Source: Streptomyces capitiformicae
GTDB lineage: Bacteria > Actinomycetota > Actinomycetes > Streptomycetales > Streptomycetaceae
DNA length: 64,000 nucleotides
NCBI RefSeq assembly: GCF_002214185.1
Contig: NZ_CP022161.1
Location: 8,315,486 to 8,379,485 of the forward strand
Direction: 5' to 3'
The notes beneath the pieces were generated by a model, which did not search any database, was not told the DNA's origin, and saw nothing but the letters and a program-made list of their open reading frames with translations. Made by a program: the position numbers and the translations under genes. Below, one piece after another: positions 1-9,391 of the stretch. Positions within the stretch are counted from its first letter, which is position 1; every line of letters starts with the position of its first letter.

Positions 1-2225
1 AGCACGTCGGCTCCTGCTCCGAAGCCCATCGCACTACCGCTGCTCGCCTTCGACGTCGTGCCGCCGTACGCCGATGCCGGAACCTGGGTGCAGTTGTCGG
101 CGATCCAGTCGGAACGCTGCTTGCTGTAGTTGCGGGACCCGGTCATGCCCGGCCTGCCGCCGCTGTTCGTGTCGGAGCCCAGGACGTAGCGTAGTTCCCC
201 GCTCTTCGTCCACTCCTTCAACTGGTCCACCGACGGCGCGTTGTCGCTGCCCATGAAACCACCCATGCCGATGACGGTCTCGTCCGAGCCCAGGATGAAG
301 GAGCTGGCGGCCATGGCACCGCCTTCGACGGAGAGCTTGATGCGGGCTTGAGGTGCGTGCTCCACGGCGTAGTCGAGGATCTTGCGCTGCTCGCTGGTGA
401 GTTCCGCGCCGCCGCCGAAGCCACCGCGTCCGCTCGGGGCCATCCCGGAACCGCCGCCGGGAAATGACGGCATGTCGCTGTCTCCCGAGGTAGAGCCTCC
501 GGACATGCCGGGCATGCCGGTCGCTCCCCCTGTGGGCATACCGGACGGCATACCTGACGGCATTCCCGAAGGAACATCGCCGGAGGAGGGCTGACCGGAC
601 TGCCCCGAAGGCGCGTCACCACCCGGGAAGCCCGACGGCATCCCCGACGGAAGGTCGCCGTCGTTCCCGCTCTGCCGGGGCATGCGGCCGCCCCCGCCGA
701 AGCCGAACGTCGTCGGACCGGCCGTCGGGTTGGACCCGCCCATAGCGGATGTCGAGCCCGGTACGCTGACCGCCCACGCTCCCGGGGCCACCAGGACCGA
801 CGCGACGGCAGCACCCACGGCGACCGTCAGCAGCCGACCACGCCGCCGCGCGAGGAGCAGCAGGACGACCGCGGCGCAGCCGAGCAGCAGGACCGGCCAC
901 ACCAGCCAGCCGTTCCAGTCGGAGTCACGGCGGACCAGTGCTACGGCCCAGACCGCGCTGACCACGACCGCGGCCACGCCCACCAGGGGCGCCCAGCGCA
1001 CGCCGGCACGGTGGACACGGACCAGGGCGGCGGTCAGTCCGCCGCACAGGGCGGCGATCGCCGGAGCGAGCTGAGTGGTGTAGTAGGGGTGGAAGATGCC
1101 CTTCTGTGTCGAGTACACGGCCGCGCAGACCACCAGCCAGGTCCCCCACAGCAGCCAGCCGGAGGCCGGCAGCAGGGCGTCGGCGGACAGCATGCCGCGT
1201 CGGCGCATCACCACGCCGACCAGGGCGACGGCCAAGGCCAGTGCGCTGACCGGCAGCAGCCAGCTGATCTGGCCGCCCACCTGCGCGTTGAACAACCGGC
1301 CCAGGCCGGACGCGCCACCGAACCCGCCGCCGAACCCGCCCATGCTCTGGGACATTCCGTCGCTCGAGCCGAAGACCCGGCCCAGCCCGTTGTAGCCGAC
1401 CACGAGATCCCAGGCCGAACCGTCCTTGCTGCCGCCGATGTAGGGGCGGTCGCCCGGCCACAGGGCGACCATGGCGACCCACCACAAGGAGGACGCCGCC
1501 AGGGTGGCCCCCGCGCCCAGCAGACTCCGCACTCGCGGTATCCAGGGGCCGCTTCCTCCCACGAGCCAGGCGAGGGTGAACGCGGGAATGACCATCCAGG
1601 CGGCGAGCATTTTGGTGAGGAATCCGCACCCGATCAGGAAGCCGCTCGCACACAGCCACCAGGTCGCGATCCTGCCCTCGGCCTGCAACGCGCGGGTGAG
1701 CGCGTACGCCGCGGACACCAGCAGCAGGACGAGCAGCGTGTCGGGGTTGTTGTCCCGGTTGATGGCCACGGTGATGGGCGTGAGAGTGAGCACCAGTGCG
1801 GCGACGAGCGCCGCCCCCTCGCCCGCCCAGCGCCGCACGGTGCGGTGCAGGACGAGGACCGCCGCCACGCCCTCGATCATCTGCGGCAGCACCAGCGCCC
1901 AGCCGTGCAACCCGAAGACCTTGCTGCTGACCACCTGCGGCCACAGCGCGGCCGGCGGCTTGTCGACCGTGATCACCCCGGCCGGGTCGAAGGAGCCGAA
2001 GAGGAAGTTGGTCCAGCTCTTCCCCATCGATTTCACGGCCGCGGAGTAGTAGCTGTTGGCCCATCCCAGAGAGCCCAGTGCCCAGCCGTACAGGACGGCC
2101 GCGAGCACGAGGATCGCTCCGAGTGCGGCCGGTGCCGCCCAGGCGGGCAGCGAGCGGACGAACGCAGGCGGATCGTCGGGTGTTGAGGCGGCCGTTACGG
2201 GCTTGAGGTGCGTGGGATTGCTCAT
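1..2225 (-). CDS. GT39-family membrane glycosyltransferase (3' end outside window)
   Basis: The reading frame opens at ATG 2225 and stays open to the window edge, so about 741 residues are visible and the C-terminus is missing. The N-terminal two thirds is a polytopic membrane region of the ArnT/PMT type, with an acidic DKPPAALW loop near residue 88 and an NRDNNPDTLL loop further on. Members of this family move sugars from polyprenyl-phosphate donors to acceptors outside the membrane. After the last helix comes a Gly/Met/Pro/Ser-rich linker (roughly residues 525-575), then a soluble domain beginning ELTSEQRKILDYAVEHAP, probably extracytoplasmic. It starts 17 bp after the GT2-GtrA gene, which suggests that gene supplies its lipid-linked sugar. 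The family call is firm. Donor and acceptor are unknown. Confidence 0.85.
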   Translation of the reverse strand, partial: MSNPTHLKPVTAASTPDDPPAFVRSLPAWAAPAALGAILVLAAVLYGWALGSLGWANSYYSAAVKSMGKSWTNFLFGSFDPAGVITVDKPPAALWPQVVSSKVFGLHGWALVLPQMIEGVAAVLVLHRTVRRWAGEGAALVAALVLTLTPITVAINRDNNPDTLLVLLLVSAAYALTRALQAEGRIATWWLCASGFLIGCGFLTKMLAAWMVIPAFTLAWLVGGSGPWIPRVRSLLGAGATLAASSLWWVAMVALWPGDRPYIGGSKDGSAWDLVVGYNGLGRVFGSSDGMSQSMGGFGGGFGGASGLGRLFNAQVGGQISWLLPVSALALAVALVGVVMRRRGMLSADALLPASGWLLWGTWLVVCAAVYSTQKGIFHPYYTTQLAPAIAALCGGLTAALVRVHRAGVRWAPLVGVAAVVVSAVWAVALVRRDSDWNGWLVWPVLLLGCAAVVLLLLARRRGRLLTVAVGAAVASVLVAPGAWAVSVPGSTSAMGGSNPTAGPTTFGFGGGGRMPRQSGNDGDLPSGMPSGFPGGDAPSGQSGQPSSGDVPSGMPSGMPSGMPTGGATGMPGMSGGSTSGDSDMPSFPGGGSGMAPSGRGGFGGGAELTSEQRKILDYAVEHAPQARIKLSVEGGAMAASSFILGSDETVIGMGGFMGSDNAPSVDQLKEWTKSGELRYVLGSDTNSGGRPGMTGSRNYSKQRSDWIADNCTQVPASAYGGTTSKASSGSAMGFGAGADV
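497..650 (-). repeat. Gly-Met-Pro-X coding repeat in the GT39 protein
   Basis: Within the linker of the GT39 protein the minus strand encodes consecutive copies of a four-residue unit, SGMP, followed by degenerate forms (TGMPGMSGG). The DNA is a roughly 12-bp repeat. A longer version of the same unit lies in the CotH-family protein about 6.7 kb away, so the two are likely related by function or by gene conversion. Confidence 0.75.
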
Positions 2226-2242
2226 GTAGGAAGTCGCTCTCG

Positions 2243-3532
2243 TCAACGGGTACGGCGGGGGGTGCTGGTGAAGACGGCCAGCCGCAGCACGGTGAATCGC
2301 ACGCAGGTGACCGCGACGGATGCCGTGGCGAGGATCGCGGTCTCCGCGGCTGTCGAGGCCCCGGGGTCGATCGACTTGAACCACAGCACCGCGCCGGAGG
2401 TGACCAGGTAGCCCAGGACGAACAGGCCGCCGGCGCCCAGGTGCGCCCGCGCGGGCGGAGCCGTGGAGTACCGGAAGGTGAGGCGTCGGTTCGCCTCCGT
2501 GTTGAGGACGGTGAGGACGAGCAGCGAGACCAGGTTGGCGACAGCCGGGCTCCACCAACCGCGCAGCAGCCAGTACAGCAGCGCCTGCCCGGCCGTGGAG
2601 ACGACACCGATCGCCAGGAAGCAGCCGACCTCCCAGGACAAGGCGCCACGTCGGGTGGCGGGTGCGAGGACCGCGTCGGGGTGCTCGGCGGCCGGTGCGG
2701 GGCGAGACGGTACGTCGACCCGGGCGCCGCCGGATGCCTTGAGCCGCCCCATCCGCCACAGTCCTCGCAGGTCGTCCGTGGCGGTGCCCACGATGTCCAC
2801 CCGGGTGTCGACGTCCTCGACCCAGTCGACGGGGACCTCGTGGACACGCAGTCCGTTGTGCTCGGCGAGCAGCAGCAGCTCGGTGTCGAAGAACCACGCG
2901 TCGTCGCGGGTCACCTGCAGCAACGGCTTCAGCACCTCGGTGCGGGCGGCCTTGAATCCGCACTGGGCGTCGGTGAACCGGACGCCGTGCGTGAGCCGGA
3001 TGATGCCGTTGTAGCAGCGGGAGATGAATTCGCGGCGTGGGCCGCGCACCGTGCGCGACCCGGGTGCCAGCCGGGAACCGATGGCGAGGTCCGAGTGACC
3101 GCTGGCCAGGGGCGCAACCAGCGGAAGCAGCCCGTCGAGGCCGGTGGACAGGTCCACGTCCATGTACACGACGATGTCCGCGTCGCTGGCGCCCCAGACG
3201 GTGCGCAGGGCGAGCCCGCGGCCCTTGCGGTCGAGGTGCACGACGCCGACGCCCGGCAGTTCGTCGGCGAGGCGACGGGCGGTGGCGAGGGTGTCATCGG
3301 TGCTGGCGTTGTCGGCGACAGTGATCCGCCACGGAAAGGGGAAGTCCGTCGCCAGTCGGGCGTGGAGTGTGCGCAGGCAGCCGGGCAGGGCGCGTTCCTC
3401 GTTGTAGACCGGCACGACGATGTCGACCGTCGCGGTACCGGCATGTGCGTGAAGGGACCGCTCGACCTGCTGGAACGGGGCCAAGCGCTCCGGGCGGGCG
3501 GTGGTCTCGGTGAGGTGGGGGGTGGGAGTCAT
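2243..3532 (-). CDS. Polyprenyl-phosphate glycosyltransferase (GT2) fused to GtrA-like membrane domain
   Basis: The 429-residue product has an N-terminal GT2 (GT-A) domain, residues about 35-255, with IVVPVYNEE, the metal-binding DVDLS (DxD type) and the DAQCGFKA segment found in dolichol-phosphate mannose synthase relatives. The C-terminal 130 residues carry four predicted helices of the GtrA family, including NTEANRRLTF. Such proteins transfer a sugar from a nucleotide donor to polyprenyl phosphate on the inner face and help flip it. ATG 3532 is preceded by GAGGAAG. The downstream GT39 gene is the likely consumer of the lipid-linked sugar. A 152-bp gap separates it from the FAH-fold gene upstream, so it may have its own promoter. 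Confidence 0.88.
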   Translation of the reverse strand: MTPTPHLTETTARPERLAPFQQVERSLHAHAGTATVDIVVPVYNEERALPGCLRTLHARLATDFPFPWRITVADNASTDDTLATARRLADELPGVGVVHLDRKGRGLALRTVWGASDADIVVYMDVDLSTGLDGLLPLVAPLASGHSDLAIGSRLAPGSRTVRGPRREFISRCYNGIIRLTHGVRFTDAQCGFKAARTEVLKPLLQVTRDDAWFFDTELLLLAEHNGLRVHEVPVDWVEDVDTRVDIVGTATDDLRGLWRMGRLKASGGARVDVPSRPAPAAEHPDAVLAPATRRGALSWEVGCFLAIGVVSTAGQALLYWLLRGWWSPAVANLVSLLVLTVLNTEANRRLTFRYSTAPPARAHLGAGGLFVLGYLVTSGAVLWFKSIDPGASTAAETAILATASVAVTCVRFTVLRLAVFTSTPRRTR

Positions 3533-3684
3533 GGCTTCCTCAGGCGTGAGGGGACGGCAGACTGCGGCTCTGAGGCCCTGGTCCGGGCCGCGGCCTCACT
3601 GTTGCCGCCCTGCCTGTGGAGGCGGGGAAAAAATGCTGGGAACTGACGGGGAGTCAGATCTATGGCCGAAAGTGCTCCCACGGT

Positions 3685-4521
3685 TCACTGCGGACACGAC
3701 CGCATCACGGAGTTCCTGAGTTCCCCGACACCCTTGATCTCGGTGACCATGTCCGCACCGGGGTACAGAAGGACCTCGGGTTCGCCAACGGTGCCGGGTC
3801 CGGCCGGTGTGCCCATCGTGATCAGGTCTCCGGGCAGCAGCGTGGTCACGGTGCTGACCTGGGCGATGACGGTGGCGACGTCGAAGATCAGCTGCGAGGT
3901 GTTCGCCTTCTGGCGGACCCGCCCGTCGATGACACAGCTCATCGTCAGACCGCGGCCGCCCATCGGCACGTCGTCGGTGGTGACCATGGCGGGTCCCACC
4001 AGGGTGACGTCCGTGGACAGTCCCGCCGCGGGGGCGCTTCCCGAGTCGCTCCGCGCGGCGACGCCGTTGACGACGGTGTAGCCCGCGACATGGCGCAGCG
4101 CCGTCCGGGCCGTGACTCCACGGGTCCGGCACCCGATCACCAGGCCCAACTCCACGCCCCAGTCCACGTTCCGTCCCTCGGCCGGCAGGCAGATGGCGTC
4201 GCGGGCACCGGCAACGCCTTGGCCGCCTTGCCGCACGGAGAACACCGGAACGGTGGGGAAGGAGGTGCCCGTCTCTCGTACCCGTGTGGCGTAGTTGGGT
4301 CCCACACGAACGATCTTGCTCGGCCGGGTGATGAGGGGCGCGTAGGAGATGTCGTCCAGCCGGTGGCGTTCACCGGTTTCCTCAGCGGCTCGTTCCCGCC
4401 AGTCCTCGCCGGAGGCGATCAGCGCCCCGACGTCCGGGTAGGGCAGCACCACGCAGTGCTTCTTCTGCAGACGTGCGGCGGCTGTACGGCCTTGTCCCAG
4501 TCGTACGGTGCTGAGCTTCAC
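3685..4521 (-). CDS. FAH-fold protein with degenerate metal site
   Basis: A 278-residue fumarylacetoacetate-hydrolase-family protein. I chose GTG 4521 because AAAAGGAG lies 8 nt upstream; the frame is open further but that stretch is antisense to the sensor kinase. The C-terminal fold is clear (PGDLITMGTPAG, GVGELRN). In active relatives the metal is held by Glu-x-Glu and an Asp in the pattern VANDxxxRD. Here the first motif reads DWGVEL, so one Glu is Gly. The second reads VVNGVAARS, so the Asp is Gly. The lid segment is shortened as well. It starts 31 bp after the sensor kinase stop, so it may share that transcript. The intact paralogue at 40333-41175 is a useful control. A pseudoenzyme or a different chemistry is likely; the function is unknown. 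Confidence 0.85.
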   Translation of the reverse strand: MKLSTVRLGQGRTAAARLQKKHCVVLPYPDVGALIASGEDWRERAAEETGERHRLDDISYAPLITRPSKIVRVGPNYATRVRETGTSFPTVPVFSVRQGGQGVAGARDAICLPAEGRNVDWGVELGLVIGCRTRGVTARTALRHVAGYTVVNGVAARSDSGSAPAAGLSTDVTLVGPAMVTTDDVPMGGRGLTMSCVIDGRVRQKANTSQLIFDVATVIAQVSTVTTLLPGDLITMGTPAGPGTVGEPEVLLYPGADMVTEIKGVGELRNSVMRSCPQ

Positions 4522-4552
4522 CGGTGGCACTCCTTTTGGTAGCGATGCGGCC

Positions 4553-6124
4553 CTATACGCAGGTGTGGGGAGCCGGGGCAGCCGTCGCTGCAACGGCGGG
4601 CTGATACGGCAGGAGCAGACGGAATGTGCAGCCTTCACCTGGCCTGGCCTCGAGTTCCAGACGTCCGCCGTTGGCCTCCGCGGCGCCGACGGCGATCGCA
4701 AGCCCCAGGCCGGACCCCGCTGCCGCGGCCCGCTCGGCCGAATCGGCGCGGTAGAACCGCTCGAACACCCGCCGCGCGTGCGACTCGGTCGGGCCGGCCC
4801 CGTCATCGGCGACCTCGACGACACAGACCCGAGTGCCGGGTATGAGCGGAGCGTTGGCGCTGGTACGGCCCGGTCCCGTCGTGCCCGGCCCGTGTGGGCG
4901 GACTCGGAGAGTGCCGACGCGCACCTGGATGTGTGTCCCGGTCGGAGTGTGGACGCACGCGTTGGTGAGCAGATTCGACAGGATCTGCGCCAGCTGATGC
5001 GGGTCGCCGACGGCGTCGACGACGTCCAGCTCGTCCACGCGGGCGTCGTCCTCGGGGTCGGCGAGAGTGCCGAGGCCGATGCTGCGCCCGGGGTGTCGCA
5101 CGGCGACGGCAGCGATACCGTCGGCCACGAGAGAGAGGAGGTCGACCGGTTGCCACCGCGTCGCGGGGACCTCACCGAGCCTGGCCAGTTGGGACAGGCT
5201 CTCGATGAGACGGCTCATCCGGTCGGCGTTCCGCACGATCAGCTGCTGCGCCTCCCGGCGTCGTTCCAGGCTCATCTCCGGCTCCTGCACCAGGAGTTCG
5301 GCGAAGCCCTGCAGAGACGTGAGGGGAGTTCGCAGTTCATGGCCGGCGTCCGCCAGGAAGTGGCGCAGCCGTTGCTCCGACGCCTCGGTGCGACGCAGCG
5401 CGGTGCGCAGCCGGTCGAGCATCGTGTTCAGGGCACGGCTGAGGTGGCCGACCTCGGTGACCGCATGCCGGTCCGGAACGCTCAGTTCCAACTCACCTTC
5501 GGCGATGCGCCTGGCAGTGCGCTCGACGCCGACCAGCGGCCGCAGTCCCAGCCGCACGGCGAGGGTGCCGAAGAGGACGACCCCCGCTGCGACGGCCACC
5601 CCGATAGCGAGGCTGAACCACAGCATTCGGGAGGTCGCCTCGTCCACCTCCTTCAGAGGCAGCGCCACCACGACCCGGGTGCCGTCGGTGCCGGACCGGG
5701 CGATCACCCGCCAGGTGCTGCCGCCGTCGGTCGCGGCGACCGTGGCGGGGCGGCCGTTCTTGAGGCCGAGTTCCGCCTCCGCCTTCGGGAGTCGCGGCCC
5801 GGCACTGCCCCCGTCGCCGCTCAGCGACATGGCAATCCGGTGGCCGCCTCTGTCGTAGAAGTACACCCGGTAGTCCGAAGGGAGGCTGCCCGTCCTGCCG
5901 GGCGCCCCTGACGCCGTCCGGCCGTCGGCCACGTCCTTGTAAAGCTGGGGCACCGGCTGGAAACGGGTCAGTCGCCGGTCGACCTGGTCCGTCAGCCAGG
6001 AGTGGAGCAGGGCGAGTCCTGCCGCCTGACAGAGCAGAACCGCCGAGGTGGCCAGCAGCGTGACGCCGAGCACCAGGCGGGCTCGCAGCGAGCGCGGTCT
6101 CAGCCGGCGCAGCCACCGCCTCAC
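4553..6124 (-). CDS. Two-component sensor histidine kinase
   Basis: The 523-residue product has a transmembrane helix near residues 18-42, an extracytoplasmic region of about 130 residues, a second helix near 170-192 and a HAMP segment. The HisKA domain holds the phospho-acceptor His262 in FLADAGHELRTPLTS. The ATPase domain shows the N box (NLLTNACVHT), DDGAG, VFERFYR and GSGLGLAI. All catalytic motifs are intact. It overlaps the response regulator by 4 bp (ATGA type), so the two are translationally coupled and form a pair. The signal is unknown. Position behind the VTC/DUF4956/CotH genes suggests it senses envelope or phosphate-related stress and controls that operon. Confidence 0.93.
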   Translation of the reverse strand: MRRWLRRLRPRSLRARLVLGVTLLATSAVLLCQAAGLALLHSWLTDQVDRRLTRFQPVPQLYKDVADGRTASGAPGRTGSLPSDYRVYFYDRGGHRIAMSLSGDGGSAGPRLPKAEAELGLKNGRPATVAATDGGSTWRVIARSGTDGTRVVVALPLKEVDEATSRMLWFSLAIGVAVAAGVVLFGTLAVRLGLRPLVGVERTARRIAEGELELSVPDRHAVTEVGHLSRALNTMLDRLRTALRRTEASEQRLRHFLADAGHELRTPLTSLQGFAELLVQEPEMSLERRREAQQLIVRNADRMSRLIESLSQLARLGEVPATRWQPVDLLSLVADGIAAVAVRHPGRSIGLGTLADPEDDARVDELDVVDAVGDPHQLAQILSNLLTNACVHTPTGTHIQVRVGTLRVRPHGPGTTGPGRTSANAPLIPGTRVCVVEVADDGAGPTESHARRVFERFYRADSAERAAAAGSGLGLAIAVGAAEANGGRLELEARPGEGCTFRLLLPYQPAVAATAAPAPHTCV

Positions 6125-6867
6125 AGCGCCGCCGCCCCCGGTCCGGGGCGCGCGGCCCGCAGGCAGTAGCCGACACCGCGGACCGTCTGGATGAGCTGGG
6201 GCTCGAACCGGTCTATCTTGCGCCGCAGGTTGCGTACGTAGGTGTCGACGATGCGGGCGTCACCGGCGAAGTCGTAGTGCCAGACCTCGGACAGGATCTG
6301 CTTCTTGCCCACCACGCGTTCTGGCTGCGCAAGCAGGCAGACCAGGAGCCGGAACTCGGTGGGCGACAGCTGGATGGGCAGCCCGGCCCGGCGCACCTCG
6401 TGGGTCTGCTGGTCCAGCACCAGATCCGCGTACCGCAGCGGCGGCCTCCTGGTCCCTCCGCCCGGTGGCATGTCACTGCGCCGCAGGATGGCACGGATGC
6501 GCAGCAGCACCTCCTGCACGTGGAACGGCTTGGTGACGTAGTCGTCGCCGCCGGAGCTGAGGCCGATGATGCGGTCCTCGACGTCTGTGCGCGCCGTCAG
6601 GAACAGCACCGGCGTATAGACGCCCTCAGCCCGCAGATGACGGGTCACCGCGAAGCCGTCGATGTCCGGAAGGCCGACGTCCAGCACGATCAGGTCGGGT
6701 TGGCCGCGACCGGCCTCGAACATGGCGGTCTGGCCTGTGTCGGCGGTGCTCACGGAGTAGCCGGCGGCGTGCAGGGCGGAAGTGAGCAAGGTGCGGATGC
6801 TGGGGTCGTCCTCGACGACGAGCACATTGTGTTGGGGTGGCGCGGGCGCCGACGGCACGACGGGCAT
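6121..6867 (-). CDS. OmpR/PhoB-family response regulator
   Basis: A 248-residue protein with a receiver domain (residues about 14-125; phosphorylation site Asp63 in IVLDVGLPD; conserved Lys in VTKPF) and a C-terminal winged helix ending VDTYVRNLRRKIDRF and VRGVGYCLR, as in PhoB. ATG 6867 has AAGGAAGG five bases upstream. It lies 86 bp after the CotH gene and overlaps the sensor kinase gene. Regulators of this class bind direct repeats spaced by 11 bp. A pair with that exact spacing lies ahead of the VTC gene at 10346-10362 and is a candidate target. Confidence 0.93.
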   Translation of the reverse strand: MPVVPSAPAPPQHNVLVVEDDPSIRTLLTSALHAAGYSVSTADTGQTAMFEAGRGQPDLIVLDVGLPDIDGFAVTRHLRAEGVYTPVLFLTARTDVEDRIIGLSSGGDDYVTKPFHVQEVLLRIRAILRRSDMPPGGGTRRPPLRYADLVLDQQTHEVRRAGLPIQLSPTEFRLLVCLLAQPERVVGKKQILSEVWHYDFAGDARIVDTYVRNLRRKIDRFEPQLIQTVRGVGYCLRAARPGPGAAAL

Positions 6868-6953
6868 GGACCTTCCTTCGCTGGTGAGGCGTTCGCGGTG
6901 CGCCGAACGCCCGGACGGCGCCCCATGGGGGACTGCCGTCCGGGCACCGGGGA

Positions 6954-8714
6954 TCAGCCGGTCACCTCCTTGTTCTTGGCCAGCGCCGCGGTACGCTCGG
7001 TGACCGTCTTTCGCAGCTTCTCGACGGCTGAGTCCAGCTCCTTGCCGTCGGCACCGGCCTTCCCCGCCTGTTCGGCGATGGCGTTCAGCGCCTTCAGTGC
7101 GGTCCCGGAGCCGTAGAACTTCTGGTACAGCTCCTTGTACGCCTTCTTGTAGAGGGGATCGAAGGTGTCCGAGTCCAGGAAGCGCTCCTTCAGCGGGTGG
7201 CCGATCATGCCGGCGAACCCACCGCCTTCGCCCTCACCGCCCTGACCGCCTTGGCCGTTCTGACCGCCCGGCAGACCGGAAGGCATTCCGGACGGCATGC
7301 CTTCCGGCAGATTCTCGGGCATCCCCGAAGGCATTCCTTCAGGCATTCCTTCGGGCATTCCTGACGGCATCCCGGAGGGCATGTTCTGCGCGGCTTGGCC
7401 ACCTGTGCCCTGGCCGCCCTGGCTGCTCTGCCCAGTGGCACCTCCAGCGCCACCACCGAAGGCACCGCCCATGCCCGTGTCGTCGTCCGGGCCCGAGGTC
7501 GCATCGCCGGTGAAGGTGAAGTTGTAGTCCCATCCCAGGACCGAGAACTTCTTGGTGTCCAGGTCGTACCACAGCAGGTAGTTCTTGCCGGGTCCGGCCA
7601 TGTCGTCGAAGTTCATGAGCAGGTTCTGCGCGGCGAGGTACGTCGCCAGGGACTCGACGTCCACGTGCTGGTCGAGTTCCTTCTCGAACTCCTCGTCCGA
7701 CGCCTCGTTCGCCCACTTGATGAGCTTCATGACCGGCTCCAGGTCCTGACTGCCCACCTTGTTGAGCTGCTCGAACGACTCCTCGTAGTCGGTCGGGTCG
7801 TCGCCCTTGTACTCGAAGCTGCCGCCGGCCCGCGCCTTGTAGAGCACGCCGTTGCCGTCAGCGATGGACTCCGCGTAATCCGTGTCCGGGCTCTCGACCA
7901 TCAACCGGGTGGCGACCGGGCGGGTGTTGACCTGTACCGACGTGAAGGCGTACCGCTCGTTCTTCTGACCGGTGGTGTCCGTCAGGCTCAGCGCGAGGGC
8001 CTCGTTCACCGGGACCTGGCCGTTGCTTCCGGGGCGCAGCGAGATCTCACGCTCGCCCTGATAGGCGCGGCCCTCGATGAACTCGTCGATCTTGATGAGC
8101 CAGGGCAGTTCCTCGGGTTTCTTGTCGGACAGGTTGTACTGCGTGATCCCGCCCCCCATGCCACCGGCCCCGCCGGGACCGCGGCCATTGGCCTGGCCGC
8201 GGTCCCGGCCCCCGGTTGCGCCGTCCTGCTGCGCCTCCGGGGCGCCCTGCTCGGCGCCTTCGGGCATGGTCCGGCCGCCACCGCGCATGCCCTGGCCGCT
8301 TCCGCGCAGGGACAACAGTGTGGAGTTGCCCTTGAGGCGGATTCCGACGTCCTCGAGGTAGACCCCGTCGATGGTGAGGTCGGCCTCGATGTAGTCCTTG
8401 GTCCCGTCCTCGCGGAACTCCTTCATCATCTTGGTGAAGTCGGTCTGGTCGTACTCCAGTTGGATGGAGTGGGAGACCGAGGTGTCGTACAGGTCGACCG
8501 TGCCCTCGACGTTCTCCGTGATGGCGTCCGCCTCCACGCGGGAGGAGGAGGTGACGTACGGCGAGATTCGGGCGTCGCCGAAGAAGTAGACCATCACCAC
8601 CAGTCCCGCGCAGAGGGTGCCGGCCGGCTTCCAGTGGTGCCGCAGCCGTACGGGGATCCGGTCGCGGAGCCGCCGCGGCCTGCGCCGGGGAGCCGCCTCG
8701 CTGCCGCCGGCCAT
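6954..8714 (-). CDS. CotH-family protein kinase, membrane anchored, with Gly-Met-Pro repeats
   Basis: A protein of about 586 residues. It has a short basic N-terminus, one transmembrane helix (about 30-46), then an exported CotH-type domain containing [10 protein letters not shown], a Gly-rich insert, and [15 protein letters not shown] followed by GWDYNFTF, the acidic positions of the CotH kinase family. Known CotH proteins phosphorylate spore-coat proteins; the substrate here is unknown. Residues about 443-483 are a Gly-Met-Pro-X tandem tract. ATG 8714 overlaps the DUF4956 stop by one base (TGATG); a GTG three bases upstream is an alternative. The VTC-DUF4956-CotH order recurs in other actinobacteria to my knowledge, but its role is undescribed. 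Confidence 0.88.
   Translation of the reverse strand: MAGGSEAAPRRRPRRLRDRIPVRLRHHWKPAGTLCAGLVVMVYFFGDARISPYVTSSSRVEADAITENVEGTVDLYDTSVSHSIQLEYDQTDFTKMMKEFREDGTKDYIEADLTIDGVYLEDVGIRLKGNSTLLSLRGSGQGMRGGGRTMPEGAEQGAPEAQQDGATGGRDRGQANGRGPGGAGGMGGGITQYNLSDKKPEELPWLIKIDEFIEGRAYQGEREISLRPGSNGQVPVNEALALSLTDTTGQKNERYAFTSVQVNTRPVATRLMVESPDTDYAESIADGNGVLYKARAGGSFEYKGDDPTDYEESFEQLNKVGSQDLEPVMKLIKWANEASDEEFEKELDQHVDVESLATYLAAQNLLMNFDDMAGPGKNYLLWYDLDTKKFSVLGWDYNFTFTGDATSGPDDDTGMGGAFGGGAGGATGQSSQGGQGTGGQAAQNMPSGMPSGMPEGMPEGMPSGMPENLPEGMPSGMPSGLPGGQNGQGGQGGEGEGGGFAGMIGHPLKERFLDSDTFDPLYKKAYKELYQKFYGSGTALKALNAIAEQAGKAGADGKELDSAVEKLRKTVTERTAALAKNKEVTG
7264..7386 (-). repeat. Gly-Met-Pro-X coding repeat in the CotH protein
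   Basis: A 12-bp-period tandem repeat. On the minus strand it encodes about nine GMPS/GMPE units, with a methionine at nearly every fourth residue. It sits between the kinase-like core and the C-terminal helical region of the CotH protein. Regular Met spacing of this kind occurs in methionine-rich Cu(I)-binding segments, but a plain flexible linker is the simpler reading. Confidence 0.8.
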
Positions 8715-9391
8715 CACAGGTCGGTCGAGTCGTAACCGGTCAGCACGGTCACCCGCTGGCCCGATGTCCGCTCCTGCAGCGCGGCCACCAGGTCGCCGGG
8801 CTCGGTGCCCTTCTTCATGCGCACCGTGTAGAACACCTCGGTCAGCGCGCCGCCGCGGATCGTCTCGGTGCTCACCAGCTCGAACTCCGTGGTGTACCGG
8901 ATGAGGACGTCACGGATGGCCGAGGTGTAGTCCTCGCCCGCGGGGACCTGGACCTTGACGACCTGGCGCTGGACGCTCAGGGCGAACCAGTTGAACTTGA
9001 ACATCACGACGACGACCACGCAGATCACCACGGCCGCGACGGCGGCGAGGGTGTAGAAGCGGGCACCGCAGGCCATGCCGATGGCCATGGCCAGGAAGAC
9101 GAAGCCGACGTCCCTGGTCTCCTTGATGGCGTTCCGGAACCGGATCACCGACAACGCGCCGACCAACGAGAAGGCCCGTGCCAGGTTCGATCCGACCACC
9201 AACATGATCAGGGCGACGACCATCCCGACGATGATGAGCGTCTGGACGTAGGACTGGCTGTAGGAGACGTTGCGGTGCGTGTACCGGTACACGTGGCCGA
9301 TCAACGTGCTCAGAATGAACGACAGCGCCATGGCGACGACGACGTCGGTAACGCTGAACGTACCGCTGAGTTCCTGCAGATCGAAGTTCAC
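8714..9391 (-). CDS. DUF4956 membrane protein
   Basis: A 225-residue protein with four predicted helices in the first 130 residues ([33 protein letters not shown]; a short segment around [28 protein letters not shown]). Between them lies the family signature [22 protein letters not shown] cytoplasmic C-terminal domain of about 85 residues follows, of ferredoxin-like character. GTG 9391 has AAGGAG just upstream and overlaps the VTC stop by 4 bp (GTGA). DUF4956 proteins are repeatedly found beside VTC and CotH genes. No biochemical role is established; a channel or chain-translocation role for the VTC partner is inference only. Confidence 0.88.
   Translation of the reverse strand: MNFDLQELSGTFSVTDVVVAMALSFILSTLIGHVYRYTHRNVSYSQSYVQTLIIVGMVVALIMLVVGSNLARAFSLVGALSVIRFRNAIKETRDVGFVFLAMAIGMACGARFYTLAAVAAVVICVVVVVMFKFNWFALSVQRQVVKVQVPAGEDYTSAIRDVLIRYTTEFELVSTETIRGGALTEVFYTVRMKKGTEPGDLVAALQERTSGQRVTVLTGYDSTDL

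Noticed and set aside
925..2847. A 640-codon minus-strand open frame across the GT39 and GT2 genes
   Set aside because: Its translation is Arg/Gly/Pro-rich with no family resemblance, while the two overlapping frames encode clear glycosyltransferases. It is a high-GC shadow frame.
4522..5175. N-terminal extension of the FAH-fold gene to 5175
   Set aside because: The extra 218 codons are antisense-frame sequence within the kinase gene; GTG 4521 with AAAAGGAG fits the family length.
3616..5911. Long plus-strand open frames opposite the FAH and sensor kinase genes
   Set aside because: They lack recognisable motifs and ribosome sites and lie antisense to well-supported genes.
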